From Brachypodium distachyon (Eukaryota > Streptophyta > Magnoliopsida > Poales > Poaceae), in contig NC_016132.3 in assembly GCF_000005505.3 (NCBI RefSeq), positions 16,296,501 to 16,360,500 on the forward strand: 64,000 nt of DNA, read 5' to 3'. The notes beneath the pieces are model-generated. The model made no database searches. It had not been told where the DNA came from and saw only the letters and a list, made by a program, of their open reading frames with translations. The position numbers were made by a program, and so were the translations under genes. This document shows positions 46,631-57,551 of the stretch, piece after piece (position 1 is the first letter of the stretch; the number at the start of each line of letters is the position of its first letter).

Positions 46631-46869
46631 CCCAAGATATCTTGGTACTCGTGTTCAAAAAGTTTCCATGAGGACTATGCTTGTTGCTTGGTACTCGTAT
46701 TAAAAAGTTTCCATGAGAACTAGGATTGTTGCGACTAAAAAGTTTAGACTTCTAATGCAATACATCCCACCTTCTCTTACGAAAAACACAAGGACGGTCT
46801 GATCACTCCGTACCCCTTTGCAAAAAAAGCACGATAGGCATATTAAACAATATTTCGTTCTCTACTTCC

Positions 46870-47510
46870 CCTTGGCTCCGAACAGCACTTGGTGTTTTTG
46901 ATTTTGCCGGAGATTGCATCATTGGATTGTCACGAAATTTCATGACATAGTAGTAGACACAATTCCACACGATCCCACCAAATGAATCGGCGAAATATTT
47001 CTTGATCCAGCGGGAAACACGCGAACAAGTCGGATGTTCGTGCTGTCCCGCACGGGCGCGAGAAATCCAAACGGCACTCGTGTTTTGAAATTTCTCAGAG
47101 ATTTCACTGTTGGATCGCGATGAAATTACACATTGTATTAGTAGAAAAAATTCCGCGTAATCCCACTGAAGGGATCGGCGAAACCTTTCTTGAGGCATCG
47201 GGAAACATGCGAACAAGTCGGTCGGTCATGCTGTCCCGCACAGTCGCAAAAAAATCCAAACAACACTAGGTATTTTGAAGGTTTCTGGATATTCCACCAT
47301 TGGATCGCAATGAAATTTCACATTGTGGTAATAGACAAAATTCCGCACAATCTCACCGAAGGAATTATTAAAACATTGCTCGAATCAGTAGGAAACATGT
47401 GAACATCTTGCTATCACGCACGCTCACAAGAAATCCGACCAACAATCGGTATTTTTCTATTTGCCGAAGATTTTACTGTTGGATCACGATAGATTTCACA
47501 GCGTCAGGAG
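46870..47510 (+). repeat. ~188-bp tandem array, 3.5 copies
   Basis: The marker TTGGATCGCGATGAAATT recurs at about 46922, 47110, 47300 and 47479 (periods ~188, 190, 179). Other words repeat in register: AATCCCACCGAA, GGGAAACATGCGAACAAGTC and GCTGTCCCGCAC. The copies are clearly diverged. The array lies between the lectin kinase and the sulfotransferase, and open frames within it are incidental. Confidence 0.9.
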
Positions 47511-47699
47511 AGGGAGAGGAAGAAGAAGAAAAAACGTGAAAAGACCATCCTATATATCCTTCTGAGTTTGGGAAGGGGGGCCTATTGAATTAGGCCTCAA
47601 AAGTTTATTTTTTCTCGTACTCATACTAAAAAAAGACCGTGTGCTACCATAACTAATTGGTGCAGAGGCCCGGGGAAGTGAAAAATTCTCTCATTTCTT

Positions 47700-48160
47700 T
47701 GAGAAAGTAGAGCCAAGACTTGCAGTTGGGCAGCCTGACTACCCGAGTTATATTAGACCCTAGGCAAAGGAAATGACAAAACCGTTCCACGGCCATGGCG
47801 GCGCCGAAACCACTTCGGGCGGGAGGAGGGACCAAATGTGACCAGTTTCAAGAGTTGAGGGACCAAGAGACCATTTGTGTACTTTCTGACAAGTCGAGGG
47901 ACTAACAATATACTTTTCTCTTATATCTTTTGATAAAGAGGAAAGAGATGAAATGTTAAGACTATTCTGCCCCATCGGGGATGTCCAAGCCCACTATATA
48001 CTCCTTTTTCATGCTGACTAGTCCCATCTTGCCAATTGATAGTATTTCTTATGACCCTCGTATTGTTCTTAGCAACGCCAATGCACCTAGCACAAGAGAC
48101 ATAAGTAGGCCATACCAATCATAGTGGCAGCTAGAGGGTAGCTATCTTGGCAGGCGGAGG
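47700..48160. other. Upstream region of the sulfotransferase with short repeats
   Basis: This holds the second SINE-like fragment (47708-47755) and the ~110 bp segment shared with 42935-43025 (ATCGGGGATGTCCAAGCCCA). No core promoter element could be assigned with confidence. Confidence 0.4.
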
Positions 48161-48222
48161 TAGTAGTTATGTTCGAACTGCACAGTCCCCCGGCACCTAA
48201 CGTAGCTAACACATACCGATCA

Positions 48223-49290
48223 ATGGCAGCGTCTCCCAACGACGAAGACATGGCCGAGCTCGTGATCCCCTCGCTTCCAGTGGAGACGCGGTGCCCGCCG
48301 TTCCCGCTCAGGCAGTACAACGGCTTCTGGATACCTGAGCCCATCCTTCCAGGCGTCACGGCTGCCCGTGCCCGGTTTGAGCCAAGACCATCGGACGTCT
48401 TCCTCGCCAGCGTCCCCAAGTCCGGCACGACCTGGCTCAAGGCTCTCGCCTTAGCCACGCTCAACCGGGCCAAGCACCCGCCGTGCGATCCCGACCACCC
48501 GCTCCGCCATCGCAACCCGCATGACTGCGTCGAGTTCCTGGAGGCGCCCGTCGCGTGGTCGAAGGACGGCGGCGGCGGCGTCTTCGCTGCCCTCCCTTCG
48601 CCGCGCGTGATTGCCACCCACTTGCCTTGCTCCCTCCTGCCGGGGGGAATCACGGAGGAAGAAGGCTCTGGAGGCCGGATCGTGTACATCTGCCGAGACC
48701 CCAAGGACACGCTGGTGTCGACGTGGCTGTACATCAAGAAGATGGTGGCTTTTGCCGGAGCTAGAGCCAACGATGATGATGGCAAGCTATTGGTGCCACG
48801 GCCAACATCGTTCACGATTGAGGAGGCTTTCGAGCTCTTCTGTGACGGCCGGTGCGTCTGCGGCCCGCAGTGGCGCCATGTCGGCGGGTATTGGGAGGAG
48901 AGCAAGAGGCGGCCAGAGAAGGTGCTTTTCCTCCGGTACGAGGAGATGCTTGAAGACCCCATGGGCAACGTGAGGAAGCTGGCGGAGTTCATGGGATGCG
49001 CGTTCTCTGCTGAGGAGGAGGAGGCAGGGGTGGTGCGACACATTGTCGAGCTCTGCAGCCTTGATGTGTTGAAGGACATGGAGGTGAACAAGAGTGGCAC
49101 CCAGGGATATGTCAAGAACGAGTCTTTCTTTCGCAAGGGTGTGGCTGGAGACTGGAGCAACCACATGACGCCGGCCATGGCGGCACGGCTGGACAAGATC
49201 GTCAAGGATGAGCTGCATGGGTCAGGGTTCAGGTTTGCTGTCGCCGTGTCCAGATGCCCACCGGCGGAGAAGAACCACTCAACGACCTGA
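48223..49290 (+). CDS. Cytosolic sulfotransferase (SOT), intronless
   Basis: Plant SOTs transfer sulfate from PAPS to hydroxyl groups of small molecules such as flavonoids, brassinosteroids or jasmonates; the substrate here is unknown. From ATG 48223 the protein has 355 residues (an upstream ATG at 48169 would add 18, and one at 48250 would remove 9). The 5'-phosphosulfate loop is [12 protein letters not shown], the catalytic His lies in [12 protein letters not shown], the 3'-phosphate site is [14 protein letters not shown], and the C-terminal PAPS motif is [15 protein letters not shown]. In that last motif the usual Lys of GDWKN is Ser. An extra Gly/Glu-rich loop ([11 protein letters not shown]) precedes the 3'-phosphate site. 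High GC and no introns are normal for grass SOT genes. Probably functional. Confidence 0.9.
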   Translation: MAASPNDEDMAELVIPSLPVETRCPPFPLRQYNGFWIPEPILPGVTAARARFEPRPSDVFLASVPKSGTTWLKALALATLNRAKHPPCDPDHPLRHRNPHDCVEFLEAPVAWSKDGGGGVFAALPSPRVIATHLPCSLLPGGITEEEGSGGRIVYICRDPKDTLVSTWLYIKKMVAFAGARANDDDGKLLVPRPTSFTIEEAFELFCDGRCVCGPQWRHVGGYWEESKRRPEKVLFLRYEEMLEDPMGNVRKLAEFMGCAFSAEEEEAGVVRHIVELCSLDVLKDMEVNKSGTQGYVKNESFFRKGVAGDWSNHMTPAMAARLDKIVKDELHGSGFRFAVAVSRCPPAEKNHSTT

Positions 49291-49350
49291 TCGATCATGA
49301 ACACGCGGTGACCTTAAACAAGAAACCATGTGCTCCCTCCGTCCCATGTA

Positions 49351-49474
49351 CTCCCTCCGTCCAACAAAGGATGTCTCAATTTTGATCAAATTTGAATGCA
49401 TTTATACACTAAGTCATGTCTAGATGCATCCAAATTTTGATAACCTTGAGACATCTTTTGTTGGACAGAGAGAG
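49351..49474. mobile_element. Stowaway MITE (124 bp) 3' of the sulfotransferase
   Basis: CTCCCTCCGTCCAACAAAGG to CATCTTTTGTTGGACAGAGAGAG, with flanking TA. The 20 bp before it (GCTCCCTCCGTCCCATG) repeats the MITE end, suggesting a nested or abortive second copy. Confidence 0.88.
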
Positions 49475-49706
49475 TATGTTGTATTGCAAAACTTGGGATC
49501 CCTGGACATAGATGATGTACCTTTAAAGTTATGATCAGTTTTTTTTTCGAAAAGGGGGGAAACCCCGGCCTCTGCATCAATCGATGCACACAGCCATTTT
49601 ATTACGAAGTTCAGTGTTACAGAAATACAACTTATGCGTCACTCAAGGTTGACACAAAATCAGCCACCGGAATAAAAGATACAAAAAATGCCTATGCATC
49701 ATGTAG

Positions 49707-52700
49707 CTAGAATTCTACTAGTGAACCGCCATCCATCCCGGTTGAAGATATCCCAAGTAACCGTCTCCAGACGGTTGCACCCAGTAGCCAAAAGCTCCCG
49801 CTAGTCCACAGAGAGTAGATAAGACCACAAATGGATCCAGTGAGTGGCCCTGTAGAGTACCTGCAAAAAATTGAGCACTCTAGTCTTGTTAAAAACAATG
49901 TCATTACGGCCATTCCAAATAGCCCAACAAACAGCAGAAACTCCCACCTGAATTTGAGTTTTAAGTTTTTATCAACACAATTCAACCAATTCCCAAACAT
50001 ATTTGTAACATTGGTTGGAGATGGCAAATTAAAAGAAACATGAACAATTCGCCACAGAAAATGAGAATAAGGACAAGATATAAACAGATGGATAGTCTCC
50101 TCTAATCCGCAAAAACAGCATTGTTTACACCCATCCCAATTGCGCTTAGCAAGATTGTCCTTTGTGAGCAGCACTTTTCTATAAAGAAACCACATAAAAA
50201 TCTTGATTTTCAGAGGTATTTTTATCTTCCATAAATATTTTTGAGGAAAAGCAATATTTCCATCCATTAAGTCCCTATACATAGACTTAACCGTAAAAAC
50301 CCCATTAGTCTTAAGTTTCCAAGAAAAAGAATTAGGATCAGCAGAAAGGCGAACCATCATTAAACGGTGGACTAAATGTAAACAAGATGTCCATTTATCC
50401 CCTGTCAGTGTACGTCTAAATCCAATATTCAGAGGAACATATGACAGTATAGTCGCAACCAAAACACTTTTTCGTTGCACAATATTATATAATGATGGAT
50501 ATTGCTGGGCAAGAGGTTTATCACCAAGCCAAGTATCTTCCCAGAACCGAGTGCTCATTCCATTCCCAACAATAAAAGAACCACGATTGAAAAAGCCGTC
50601 TTAACTCGCATAAGTCCTTTCCAGAAAGGGGAGTCAGCGGCCATAGCCTGAACTTGAGAAAGAGTTTTAGAATGAAGGTATTTATTAAGTAACAACTGTT
50701 GCCACATACCCTCCTCATTAAGAAGCTTAAACAGCCATTTGCTAAGTAAACACACTTTCTAGTATCCAAAAGCTCAATCCCCAACCCCCCTTGTTCTTTA
50801 GGACGACAGATAATATTCCACATTGTTAAACGATACTTTCGTTTATGTTCATCACTTTGCCAAAAAAAACCAGATCTATAAAAATCAAGACGCTTCCGTA
50901 CCCCTTTAGGTATTTCAAGGAAGGACAACATAAACATTGGCACACTTGTGAGAACAAAATTAATAAGCACAAGACGATCTCCAAATGAGAGTAACTTGCC
51001 TTGCCAACATTCCAATTTTTTCTCAAAGCGGTCCTCAACAGACTTCCATTCCTTGTTCAGGAGTTTCCTATAATGAATAGGGATACCCAAATATTTAAAT
51101 GGCAAAGACCCAGACTCGCATCCAAAGAGGCGCTTATACTGCCGTTCGTCATCTTTTGCTTGACCAAAACAAAAGAGCTCACTTTTATGAAAATTAATTT
51201 TCAGTCCCGAAAGTTGTTCGAAAATACAGAGAATTAGTTTCCTATTAACGGCTTTCTCTAAGTCGTGCTCCATGAAAATAATAGTATCATCAACATATTG
51301 TAAAATAGACACACCTCCGTCAACCAGATGAGGGATGAGACCCCCAACTTGGCCATCCTCCTTAGCCCTTGTAATGAGGATAGCAAGCATATCGGCAACA
51401 ATATTAAAAAGGATCGGGGACAAAGGATCACCACGTCTTAATCCTTTTTTGGTTTGGAAATAATGACCAATATCATCATTAACCCTTATCCCAACACTTC
51501 CCTCTTACACAAACTGAGCAATCCACTCGCACCACTTTGGAGCGAAACCTTTCATACGCAGAACTTGTTGCAAGAAGGACCAATTCACTTTATCATACGC
51601 CTTTTCAAAATCAATTTTAAAAAGGACACCATCCATTTTCTTCCTCTGAATTTCATGGATAGTTTCATGAAGCACAACAACACCCTCAAGAATGTGTCTC
51701 CCAGGCATAAATGCAGTCTGAGTCGGCCTAACAACCCTATGGGCAATCCTAGTAATGCGATTAGTACCGACTTTGGTAAAAAAATTGAAGCTAACATTAA
51801 GGAGGCAAATAGGTCTATACTGTTGAATTTGAACCGCTTCCTCCGTTTTGGGAAGGAGGCAAATAACACCAAAATTCAGTCTAAATAATGGGAGATCCCA
51901 TGACTGTAACTGGACAAACATGGCGATCAAGTCATCCTTGAGAACCTCCCAAAAACATTGATAAAACTCCGCAGGGAACCCATCTGGTCCTGGAGCTTTA
52001 TTATGCTCCATCTGAGAGATGGCTTCGTGCACCTCCTTCTCAGTGAAGGGCGCCGCAAGAAAACCATTCTCCTCCAGAGACAACTGCGCAATATCATGAG
52101 TCATATCCTCCATCAAAGAGAAAGAATTTGGGACTGGTGCCCCAAAGAGTTTCTTATAATACTCTGAAATGTAGGTACTTAAATTATGTTGACCAACAAT
52201 AGTGCCCTCATCTTGTTCAAGTTGTAATTTTTTTTTCTTCCTATGTTTCCCATTCGTGATGAGGTGAAAATATTTAGTATTATTACCCCCCTCCTGCACA
52301 TGTTTAACTTTAGCCTGTTGAGACCACTTAGTCTCTTCATCACGTCTAAGTTTGGACACACGATCATTAGCATCCCTCAAAGCGTCCCGTTCGGACGCAC
52401 GTAAAGGAGCAGACTCAGCTTTGACATCCAAGAAATCAATGATCTGCAAAAGCCGGTCTCGCTCTTTTTTATACAGACCACTCAATTGCTTGGCCCACAC
52501 ACGAAGAAAACTATGAAGGTGCCGAATCTTATTCTGCCATCTCTCAATCGGGGTTTTACTGGCAGTAATTGAAGCCCACTTGGCCGCAACCATGTCATAA
52601 AACCCATCCTGTCTAAGCCAAGACAGCTCAAAAGAAAATTTGGCTTTGTTACCAAGGTGAGCTTGTTCACCTGAGTTGATGAGTAAGGGGATATGATCTG

Positions 52701-53370
52701 ACCCCGAGCGGGTCAGAGCCTGTACCGTTACAAGAGGAAACTTTTGCTCCCAATCAACACTTGTAAGAACACGATCAAGTTTCTCATACGTTGGAATTTC
52801 TCTACGGCTGGCCCAAGTATATTGTCTCCCCGAGAGAACTAATTCTCTAAGATCGAGACTCTCAATAATAGCATTACAAATAAAGGGCCATCTAGCATGA
52901 AAATTTTCATTATTTTTCTCTTCCCGTTGACGAATAATGTTAAAATCTCCCCCTACCATCATAGGGAGCGATTCTGACTCACATACTCTGACCAACTCAG
53001 CCAAAAAGTTGGGCTTATGTGTTTCCTGAGCGGCACCATATACCGAAACCAAGACCCACTCAAACCCATCATGCTTAGATTTTAAACTAAATTTAACACA
53101 GTAATCTCCTGTATCAACCTTATTAACCAGGAGCGACGTAGAGTTAAAACCGACCAAGATACCACCCGATCTGCCATGAGGTGGTAAACAATACCATGCA
53201 AACTCCCAGCCAGCCAGCCGCAAGGTGCTTCAAAAATGGCTCGCAAAATTAGATCTACATGTTTCCAATAAGGCAATGAAATCTAACTGCTGATCACGAA
53301 TCATTTCAGAAATAAACCGATGCTTCGCCGGGTCACGCAGACCCTCACAATTCCAAAACATCCCTTTCAT
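49707..53370 (-). pseudogene. LINE ORF2: endonuclease, reverse transcriptase, zf-RVT
   Basis: The frame starts at ATG 53370 (MKGMFWNCEGLRDPAKHRFI). The endonuclease domain shows GGDFNIIRQREEKN and SGRQYTWASR; the final SDHIPL motif is present. The reverse transcriptase has KAPGPDGFPAEFYQ, IDFEKAYDKVNW, FLLRRGDPLSP-type sequence and catalytic QYVDDTIIF. The C-terminal zf-RVT follows (CKQCCFCGLEETIHLFISCP). Lesions are TGA near 53233 after SNFASHF, TAA near 51505 after EWIAQFV, and a frameshift between about 50520 and 50560. The element therefore cannot encode a working polymerase. The order and motifs are those of plant L1-clade LINEs. Confidence 0.88.
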
Positions 53371-53425
53371 TTATGAGATAATCCTAGGTTTTTTAACTCT
53401 AGTGCTACGGCGCACAGCAGACAAG

Positions 53426-55540
53426 TCAAAAGTTTTTCCGACGAGTACGTGTAACCTTCACACGCTGGGGCAAAAGATCCGTATGATCTTCCCCATCATC
53501 AAAATCCTCCGCAGCCAAATCTTCACAAAGATTAGACATTTTTGACACCAACAAATTTTGAGGACCTTTATCCTCATTATCTGTCTTGCCAACATTTTTT
53601 TCCAAAAAAGTCACGGCACGTTCAAATTCAATATCTTTAATAGTTTGCACAGATAAAATTTCTTGAGCGCGAGAATCCCCCAAAGAAACCCCAACCCTAT
53701 GCGCTCTATCAATTAAATCATCATTAGGCATAGAAATAAAAGAAAGTGGAATAACATTTGTACCTGATGCCTGCTTGCCATCACGAATCTGCGCCAGCCG
53801 CATCGCACGTTCCAACTACGTGTCATCCGCATTTGGTTGAGCTTGAGGCCGCGCACTGCGTGGGCTCCGGGATCCTACCAAAAGCAATGACATCCTCCAG
53901 GCTCACCGACGAGGTCTCCGCCCCCGTACGCCCTCCTGGCACACGGGCTGGAGAAGAAAACCGCTCCGGCGAGCGCTCCGCCCCTGCGCGCCCTCCTGGC
54001 ACACAGTTCGGAGAGGCAGACCGTGCCGGCGAGCTCACCGCCCCCGCGCGCCCTCCTGGCACACAGGTCGGAGAGGCAGGCAGCACCGGCAAGCTCCCCG
54101 CCCCCGCGCGCCCTCCTGGCACCCGGGTCTGAGAGGCAGACCATGCCGGCAAGCTCACCGCCCCCACGCGCCCTCCTGGCACACGAGTCGGAGAGGCAGG
54201 CAGCGCCGGCGAGCTCCCCGCCCCCGCGCGCCCTCCTGGCTCACGGATCGGAGAAGCAGACCGCACCGGCGAGCTCACCGCCCCCGCGCGCCCTCCTGGC
54301 ACACGAGTCGGAGAGGCAGGCCGCGCCGGCGAGCTCCCCGCCCCCGCGCGCCCTCCTGGCACACGGGTCGGAGAGGAAGACCGCGCCGGCAAGCTCACCG
54401 CCCCCACGCGCCCACCCGGCACACGGGTCGGAGCGGAAGACAGCGCCGGCGAGCACGCCGCCCCCGCGCACCCTCCTCGAACACGGGTCGGAGCGGAGAA
54501 CGATGCCGGCGGACTCACCGCCACCGCATGCCCTCCCGGCACACGGGTTGGAGCGGAGAACGACGCCCTCCCAGCATACGGGTCGGAGAGGCGGCCAGCA
54601 ACGACGACGGCGACGGGCAAAGCCGTGACCCCCCAACCACCAGCTGTGAGGACGGCAAAGAAGCCAACCGCTCCCCCTCAGAATGGATCATCGTCGCCTC
54701 AAGTGCGTGCCCAGTTCGCACCTCCACAACGACCACAGAACCAAGCTCCACCCTAGCAGCCCCACACCTAGCAGACGCAGCCAAAACCGGTGTCTCCGTA
54801 GAGCCAATATGAATCATCACCATATCGGCCTCATCAGTCGGAGCAGCCGAAGTGGGTGCTGCTGCACCTCCACTCCCTCCAACCGACGAAGAAGTAGAAG
54901 TGCCGCCATCCACATTCTTGGTCCGCTTACCACTACGATCCTCCAGATCGAACTTCTCAGAAGCATCCTTCTTCTTATCCCCCTCGTCGTCACCCTCATT
55001 AGCATCATGCATAATTTCATCAGCATGCTCCTCCTCCCTTGGTGGTCCTTCCACCTGGAAAGTAAGCCTGTAGAGTCCATCCTTAATGAACACGTCCTTT
55101 CGCTCAAGGATACAGGTGTAGTCAACACACCCAATGAAAATACGCAAAACCCCGTGCTGACGTGTATATGCCATGTCAACCTCCTTGGTCTTACCAAGCA
55201 AAGAACCCAGACCCCAGAGAGCTAAGAAGTCCTCCTTCACAGCTGGGGGAATACCAGCAATACGCACCCACACATCTTGAAGGAGCCAATTAGGATTCAC
55301 CTTAGGAGACCACTCGTCAAAAGTGATCCTACATTCACTCGTAGGAACATTAAACTTGCCAAATCTGATCATCCGCTGCAACTCAAGCTTGGAAGGAAAT
55401 TGCACCTTGAATACATTATCCTCGGACGAACTCACCTCCCACTCAAAATTATCAGACGGGACAAACAACCAAAGCAGGAAAACAAGCTGAGGAACAGACA
55501 AACTGACCCCTCCACCGTCACCATGCCCAAACGAGTGTTC
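53426..55540 (-). pseudogene. LINE ORF1 (DUF4283 nucleic-acid-binding protein) with minisatellite insert
   Basis: The N-terminal part (55540 to about 54560) contains the DUF4283 domain: VPQLVFLLWLFVPSDNFEWE, FKVQFPSKLELQRM, and VNPNWLLQDVWVRIAGIPP. A Ser/Gly/Ala-rich linker follows. A neighbouring frame (54620-53823) then encodes eleven 20-residue repeats, and 53815-53426 encodes a C-terminal part (FERAVTFLEKNVGKTDNEDK...) in the first frame again. Two compensating shifts around the repeat block are therefore needed. Because the unit is exactly 60 bp, changes in copy number do not disturb the frame. ORF1 normally binds element RNA; this copy is probably inactive. Confidence 0.72.
53930..54590 (-). 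repeat. 60-bp coding minisatellite, ~11 copies, in LINE ORF1
   Basis: The junction word CGCCCTCCTGGCACACGG recurs every 60 bp without drift from 53930 to about 54540. On the minus strand each unit encodes a 20-residue repeat of the type VPGGRAGAVSSPARSASPTR. Two unit types alternate for much of the array (SSPARSASP and SSPALPASP), implying a 120-bp higher-order unit. Confidence 0.95.
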
Positions 55541-55574
55541 TCATACTTAGGCCGATACGAACCCGTGAGTAGCA

Positions 55575-56800
55575 TCTCTGAAAGATCGGTATGGTCGACT
55601 AGAGCGGGGGGGGGGGGGGGGGTGAATAGGAGACTAACAAATTTTAGCTTTCCTTTTTCAATTCTTGAATGATACAAACACTTAATCCTAGGGTTTTCTA
55701 AATTCTCTAAAGTGAATGTAACCCTAGAATGAAATGCAATAGCCGAAGCAACAATACATGTAACAAGAATGTAAAGGGGAAATGATACCACACGTGGAGA
55801 CGAAGATTTCACCGGAGTTCCACCTATTGGGATCGGTGTACGTCTCCGTTTGGAGGAGTGCTCTACCACAAAGGTAGAGACGCCACGAAGGCTCACTCTA
55901 TCCTCCAACTCACCACATCACAAAGGTGGGATGAGCTCTCACAACACCACAAAGGTGAGGTGAGTTCCACTAATGGCTCCTTGAGGGCGAACGCCAAACC
56001 CTTACAAACTTGACCGGGCCAAACTCCACAATTCAATAGGAGGCTCCCAATCCAAGCCTCAAGCTCCTCACACCAAGGGAGAGCTCGAGGTGACCGCTTC
56101 CGTCTAGGGTCCTAACAACCCAAGAGAAACGAAATACACAAAGAAAACAAGGGGAATCAACTTTTTGACTTGGTAAAATCCTAGGGCAAGATCTTCTCCT
56201 CCAATCCTCAAAGAATCAAGAGTAGGGAGTGGCTAGGGAGGGAGATCTTGAAGATTTAAGCTTGAGGTGTTCTTGAATGGTGTTGGGGTGTTCTTGGCTG
56301 TGGAAACGGTCAGTTGGCTCGTTGGGAACGAAGGGGTACTTATATGGGATCCCAAAAATCGAACCGTTATGCACTGCGCTAGGATAGGCCGAAACTTCCG
56401 CTAAATAGCCGGAACTTCCGGCTGACCGGAAGTTTCGGTTATTCATCGGAATTTCCGCATATTCCTCCGGGACTAACAGAGGGCACCCGGAGGTTCGGGC
56501 GGAAGTTCACCAGAACTTCCGCCGCCTAGAATCCAAAACAGCCTGAAACACAACTTGAAACATGTTTTCGACAAACACCTTTTTGGGTAGGCTTTTTAGT
56601 GGGTGCAATATGGTGTAGATGTGTACGTGAAATTGATTCACCCGTTATCTTCCCTTGTGGATCCCCTCTTAATAGTACGGATGTCCTACGACTCAAATCA
56701 ACCGAAAAAGCCGCTAAACACCGCTACGCTTCTTTCCTTTTTAGGAGTCCACAACTCATTTTGTGTCGAGTTCTTTATAAAACCTGAAATACTTAGCACA
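55575..56800 (+). repeat. LTR-retrotransposon-like non-coding repeat
   Basis: This begins with ATGGTCGACTAGAGC, a 17-G run (55606-55622) and GTGAATAGGAGACTAACAAA, a start seen in several Triticeae/Pooideae LTRs. It continues with CCACAAAGGT words and a set of GGAACTTCCG / CGGAAGTTTCGG repeats (56390-56520). No ORF or second LTR is present. The class is inferred from remembered sequence style. Confidence 0.45.
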
Positions 56801-56864
56801 AAATAAGATAACCACACATGTTGTCATCACCACCAAAACTACTTAGGGAGAAATGCCCTCTCAG

Positions 56865-57050
56865 TATGCAGTCAGGACATACGGCCCTGATAATGGTCAC
56901 CCCCGTCGTCAGGCTTGTAGGTATAGTTTGGTGGCTTTGAGAGTGTTTGATCAATGTATTCATTTTGTTAGGTCGGTTAATAAATCAATAAATATGTATT
57001 GTGCATCTTTTTGATGCAGAAGCCTTGGGTACAACCTCCTTTTCGAAAAA
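56865..57050 (+). mobile_element. 5'-truncated LINE 3' end, copy 1
   Basis: GCAGTCAGGACATACGGCCC ... GATGTATTCATTTTGT-like sequence, then TTTTTGATGCAGAAGCC, then CCTCCTTTTCG and poly-A. It is closely related to 60490-60690 in the same orientation. Confidence 0.75.
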
Positions 57051-57286
57051 AAAATAAGTGGCGTGAACTTGTTTGCACAAAAAGGTCCAGAAGCTAGAAA
57101 ACATGGCCACGGGTTTAGGGTAGCAAGAACAGAATCTCAGGAAAAAAAACCTCCGCCACAAGATCTTTGATTTGTTGAACCAAGAGGATGGAACAGAATT
57201 TTCCGAATGTGTGAAGCATAAGGCGGTGGATCCTTCTGGCTTCACCGAACCCGCACCAGGGCCGGTCCTCAGGTCCTGTGATATTA

Positions 57287-57548
57287 AGCCACTCCCAATG
57301 CTAGTCTCTTAGCACGTCATCTTAGACATTTTGCTGACACGGCATCCTCTTAATGATGAGACTGTCTCTTATGCTAGCGACCGTCTCTTCACGCAAACCA
57401 ACACTAAGTCATTAATTTTCTCACACAAGCTAGTAAATAACTGCTACTTTATATATCACCTTAAAAGACAATGAACTAGGAATATGGTTCTTAGCATTTA
57501 TAATGAAACGAGAGACAGCACCTAAAAGACGATGAATTGGGAGTGGTC
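57287..57548. mobile_element. Tourist-like MITE, 262 bp, TTA target site
   Basis: AGCCACTCCCAATG at the left pairs with GAATTGGGAGTGGTC at the right. TTA is duplicated at 57284-57286 and 57549-57551. Internally AT-rich, non-coding. Confidence 0.78.
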
Positions 57549-57551
57549 TTA

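Larger units (their letters stand above)
49540..55590 (-). mobile_element. L1-type LINE, nearly full length, ~6 kb
   Basis: On the minus strand ORF1 (DUF4283 type) is followed by ORF2 (APE endonuclease, reverse transcriptase, zf-RVT). A 3' UTR follows, ending in the GCATCAATCG / GGCCGGGGTTT-type sequence and a poly-A at 49540-49549. The 5' end is lost near 55590, where an LTR-like repeat begins. No target duplication was identified. Both ORFs are damaged. Confidence 0.85.

Noticed and set aside
46803..47216. 137-codon minus-strand frame
   Set aside because: It lies across the ~188-bp tandem array and its sequence simply follows the repeat units.
53930..54590. CRISPR-like array
   Set aside because: The 60-bp units are contiguous without spacers, coding, and lie in a plant LINE. 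The genome is eukaryotic.
54023..54628. 201-codon plus-strand frame rich in ASSPPPRALLAH repeats
   Set aside because: It is the antisense shadow of the 60-bp minisatellite in LINE ORF1. All frames of such a repeat stay open.
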